This document shows positions 4,484-5,530 of a stretch of 5,530 nucleotides of DNA, piece by piece (position 1 is the stretch's first letter; each line of letters opens with the position of its first letter). Under the pieces are notes generated by a model. That model saw nothing but the letters and a program-made list of their open reading frames with translations. It did not search any database and was not told where the DNA came from. Source of the stretch: an uncultured bacterium (lineage in GTDB: Bacteria > Bacillota > Clostridia > Oscillospirales > Oscillospiraceae); assembly GCA_949288405.1 (NCBI GenBank), contig CASEKM010000108.1, forward strand, positions 1 to 5,530, given 5' to 3'. Position numbers and translations under genes: made by a program.

Positions 4484-5530
4484 GCTCTGGGAGGAGCTGG
4501 ACCTGGAGCCTCTGTACCCGGAGCCCGACCTGGACCGGGTCATGGACCAGGTCATGGACCGGATCGCGGCGGAGGAGCCGCAGGCAGAAGGAACCGCTCA
4601 TGTCATCAAAGAGAGGAGACGACCCATGCACAAGAGGAAACTATTGCTGTCCCTGGCCGCCGCCCTGGTGGTGCTCACCGGGTCGGCGGTGGCGGTGGGG
4701 AGGCAGCTGGGCCTGCTGGATGTATTTTTCCAGGGGGACACCAGCGCGCTGGAGCCATACGTTCAGACGGACCTGGGCAGCGCGGAGAACGAGGACTTCC
4801 GCTTCACGGTGGACAGTGCCTACTACGACGGTATGAACGTGTACGCCACCGTCACCATTGAAGGCCTGAATGAGGAAGCGGTGGACGATCTGATGCACAG
4901 CCGCTCTGACGGGGAGTTCCACCGGGAGATGTGGGGGGACGAGATGGCGGAGCACCTGATGGAGACGGGGAGAACCGGGCCGGACACCATTATGTGCAAC
5001 CAGCGGGAAGTTGTCGAGACCGCCGGTTATGGATACAACGGCGGCAGTATGGGCGCCAATCAAATCTCCAGCACAGAGACTGCCCGATGCTTGAAGGTGA
5101 ATGTGGGCTTCCGGGAATGGATGGGGGCCATGGATACTCCTCTGGAACTGTGGGTGGGCTTCATGGGCCGGGAGTATTCCGTGGAAATCCCCCTGAATAC
5201 CGTAGTGGGCTCTGCCCACTTGGAACCGGATCAGGAGTTTTTGTTCAATCCCCTTACGGATCAACGGGCCATTTTGACTGAGGTCACCCTCACCCCCACC
5301 CAGCTGTACTATGAGATCCAGACCGTGGGGGAGATGAAAACGGATACGGGCTGGGACGTGATGGATGGCCGCTTTGTGCTGAAAATGAAGGATGGCTCCC
5401 TGATTACCTCGTCCCAGCTGAACGGTCTGAGGAGCGGAGGAAAATATGGCTGGGATGACGGAGAATTTGCCTACGGCGTGGAGTTCAACAAGGTGCGGTT
5501 CTCTGACGTGAGCGAGGTGGAGGCCATCAT
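4464..5530 (+). CDS. Probable anti-sigma/membrane sensor protein (DUF4179-like), 3' end outside window
   Basis: An uninterrupted frame runs from ATG 4464 to the window end (355 residues seen, no stop). AAGGAGG (4449-4455), seven bases upstream, supports this start. Residues 1-54 are charged and probably cytoplasmic (LWEELDLEPLYPEPDLDRVMDQVM). K57-R58-K59 precedes one hydrophobic helix (about 60-79, LLLSLAAALVVLTGSAVAVG), and the rest is soluble and presumably outside the cell. The outer part contains FRFTVDSAYYDG (112-123), TPTQLYYEI (277-285), KDGSLITSSQ (309-318) and DVSEVEAII (348 onward). These resemble the strands of DUF4179/DUF5643-type proteins commonly encoded behind ECF sigma factors in Firmicutes. 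The likely role is to hold the sigma factor inactive through the N-terminal tail and release it on an outside signal; this rests on gene order and topology. A second start at M55 is possible. GC falls to about 48-58% by hand count in the outer domain, against about 72% in the sigma gene. Confidence 0.82.
   Translation, partial: MRSHIHELWEELDLEPLYPEPDLDRVMDQVMDRIAAEEPQAEGTAHVIKERRRPMHKRKLLLSLAAALVVLTGSAVAVGRQLGLLDVFFQGDTSALEPYVQTDLGSAENEDFRFTVDSAYYDGMNVYATVTIEGLNEEAVDDLMHSRSDGEFHREMWGDEMAEHLMETGRTGPDTIMCNQREVVETAGYGYNGGSMGANQISSTETARCLKVNVGFREWMGAMDTPLELWVGFMGREYSVEIPLNTVVGSAHLEPDQEFLFNPLTDQRAILTEVTLTPTQLYYEIQTVGEMKTDTGWDVMDGRFVLKMKDGSLITSSQLNGLRSGGKYGWDDGEFAYGVEFNKVRFSDVSEVEAI
4611..4628 (+). 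promoter_or_regulatory. Possible internal ribosome site and start codon within the anti-sigma-like gene
   Basis: GAGAGGAG (4611-4618) sits seven bases ahead of an in-frame ATG (4626-4628, residue 55). Translation from here would begin MHKRKLLLSLAAALVVL and would look like a secretion signal ending in SAVA, lacking the cytoplasmic tail. The upstream start at 4464 has an equally good or better site, so this may be chance or a true second start. Confidence 0.4.

Noticed and set aside
4539..4562. Two tandem copies of a 12-base unit (GTCATGGACCAG / GTCATGGACCGG)
   Set aside because: It encodes the short VMDQ/VMDR repeat inside the inner tail of the membrane protein. Only two copies are present, so it is not a repeat array.
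3477..4631. 384-codon minus-strand frame opposite the membrane protein and sigma genes
   Set aside because: The product is extremely Pro/Gly/Arg-rich, crosses a strong terminator and promoter, and is antisense to a well-supported sigma factor.
1..5530. tRNA, rRNA, CRISPR, insertion sequence, phage or toxin-antitoxin content
   Set aside because: No cloverleaf, regularly spaced repeats, transposase motifs or terminal inverted repeats were seen. All gaps over 100 bases are accounted for by promoters and terminators.

Overview
The window is GC-rich (hand counts of roughly 70% in the coding parts), densely packed Gram-positive DNA. It has strong AGGAGG-type ribosome binding sites, TATAAT promoters and a dipicolinate synthase locus. 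Together these suggest an endospore-forming, high-GC member of the Clostridia, most likely the Oscillospiraceae/Ruminococcaceae (Flavonifractor/Lawsonibacter-like). The family is inferred from composition and gene style; no 16S or other marker is present.

Layout. (1) Positions 1-1123, plus strand: the 3' part of dpaA (spoVFA) followed by complete dpaB (spoVFB), the two subunits of dipicolinate synthase, which makes the spore-core chelator from the lysine pathway. A strong hairpin terminator follows at 1162-1210. (2) Positions 1212-2204, minus strand: a full-length bifunctional BirA (biotin-protein ligase with an N-terminal DNA-binding HTH), convergent with dpaB. (3) Positions 2205-2393: a divergent promoter region with two good sigma-A-type promoters, back to back, which share a 12-base inverted repeat over their -10 boxes and likely start sites. 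(4) Positions 2394-3811, plus strand: a two-gene operon with stop/start overlap, encoding a glyoxalase/VOC metalloenzyme and a multi-spanning acyltransferase-3-like membrane protein. The membrane protein appears to lack the catalytic histidine of its family. A terminator at 3822-3853 ends the operon. (5) Positions 3852-5530, plus strand: an ECF-type sigma factor behind its own probable ECF-type promoter. It overlaps by 20 bases a single-pass membrane protein with a large outer domain, which is the probable cognate anti-sigma/sensor protein. That protein runs off the right edge.

The five transcription units look independent: spore maturation (dpaAB), biotin attachment and regulation (birA), an aldehyde-detoxification or VOC enzyme plus a membrane protein, and a cell-surface signalling module. 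There is no RNA gene, CRISPR array, insertion sequence or phage gene visible. Nothing proves an entirely new system. The least explained parts are the sigma/membrane-sensor pair, with its possible second internal start, and the histidine-less acyltransferase-3 homologue.
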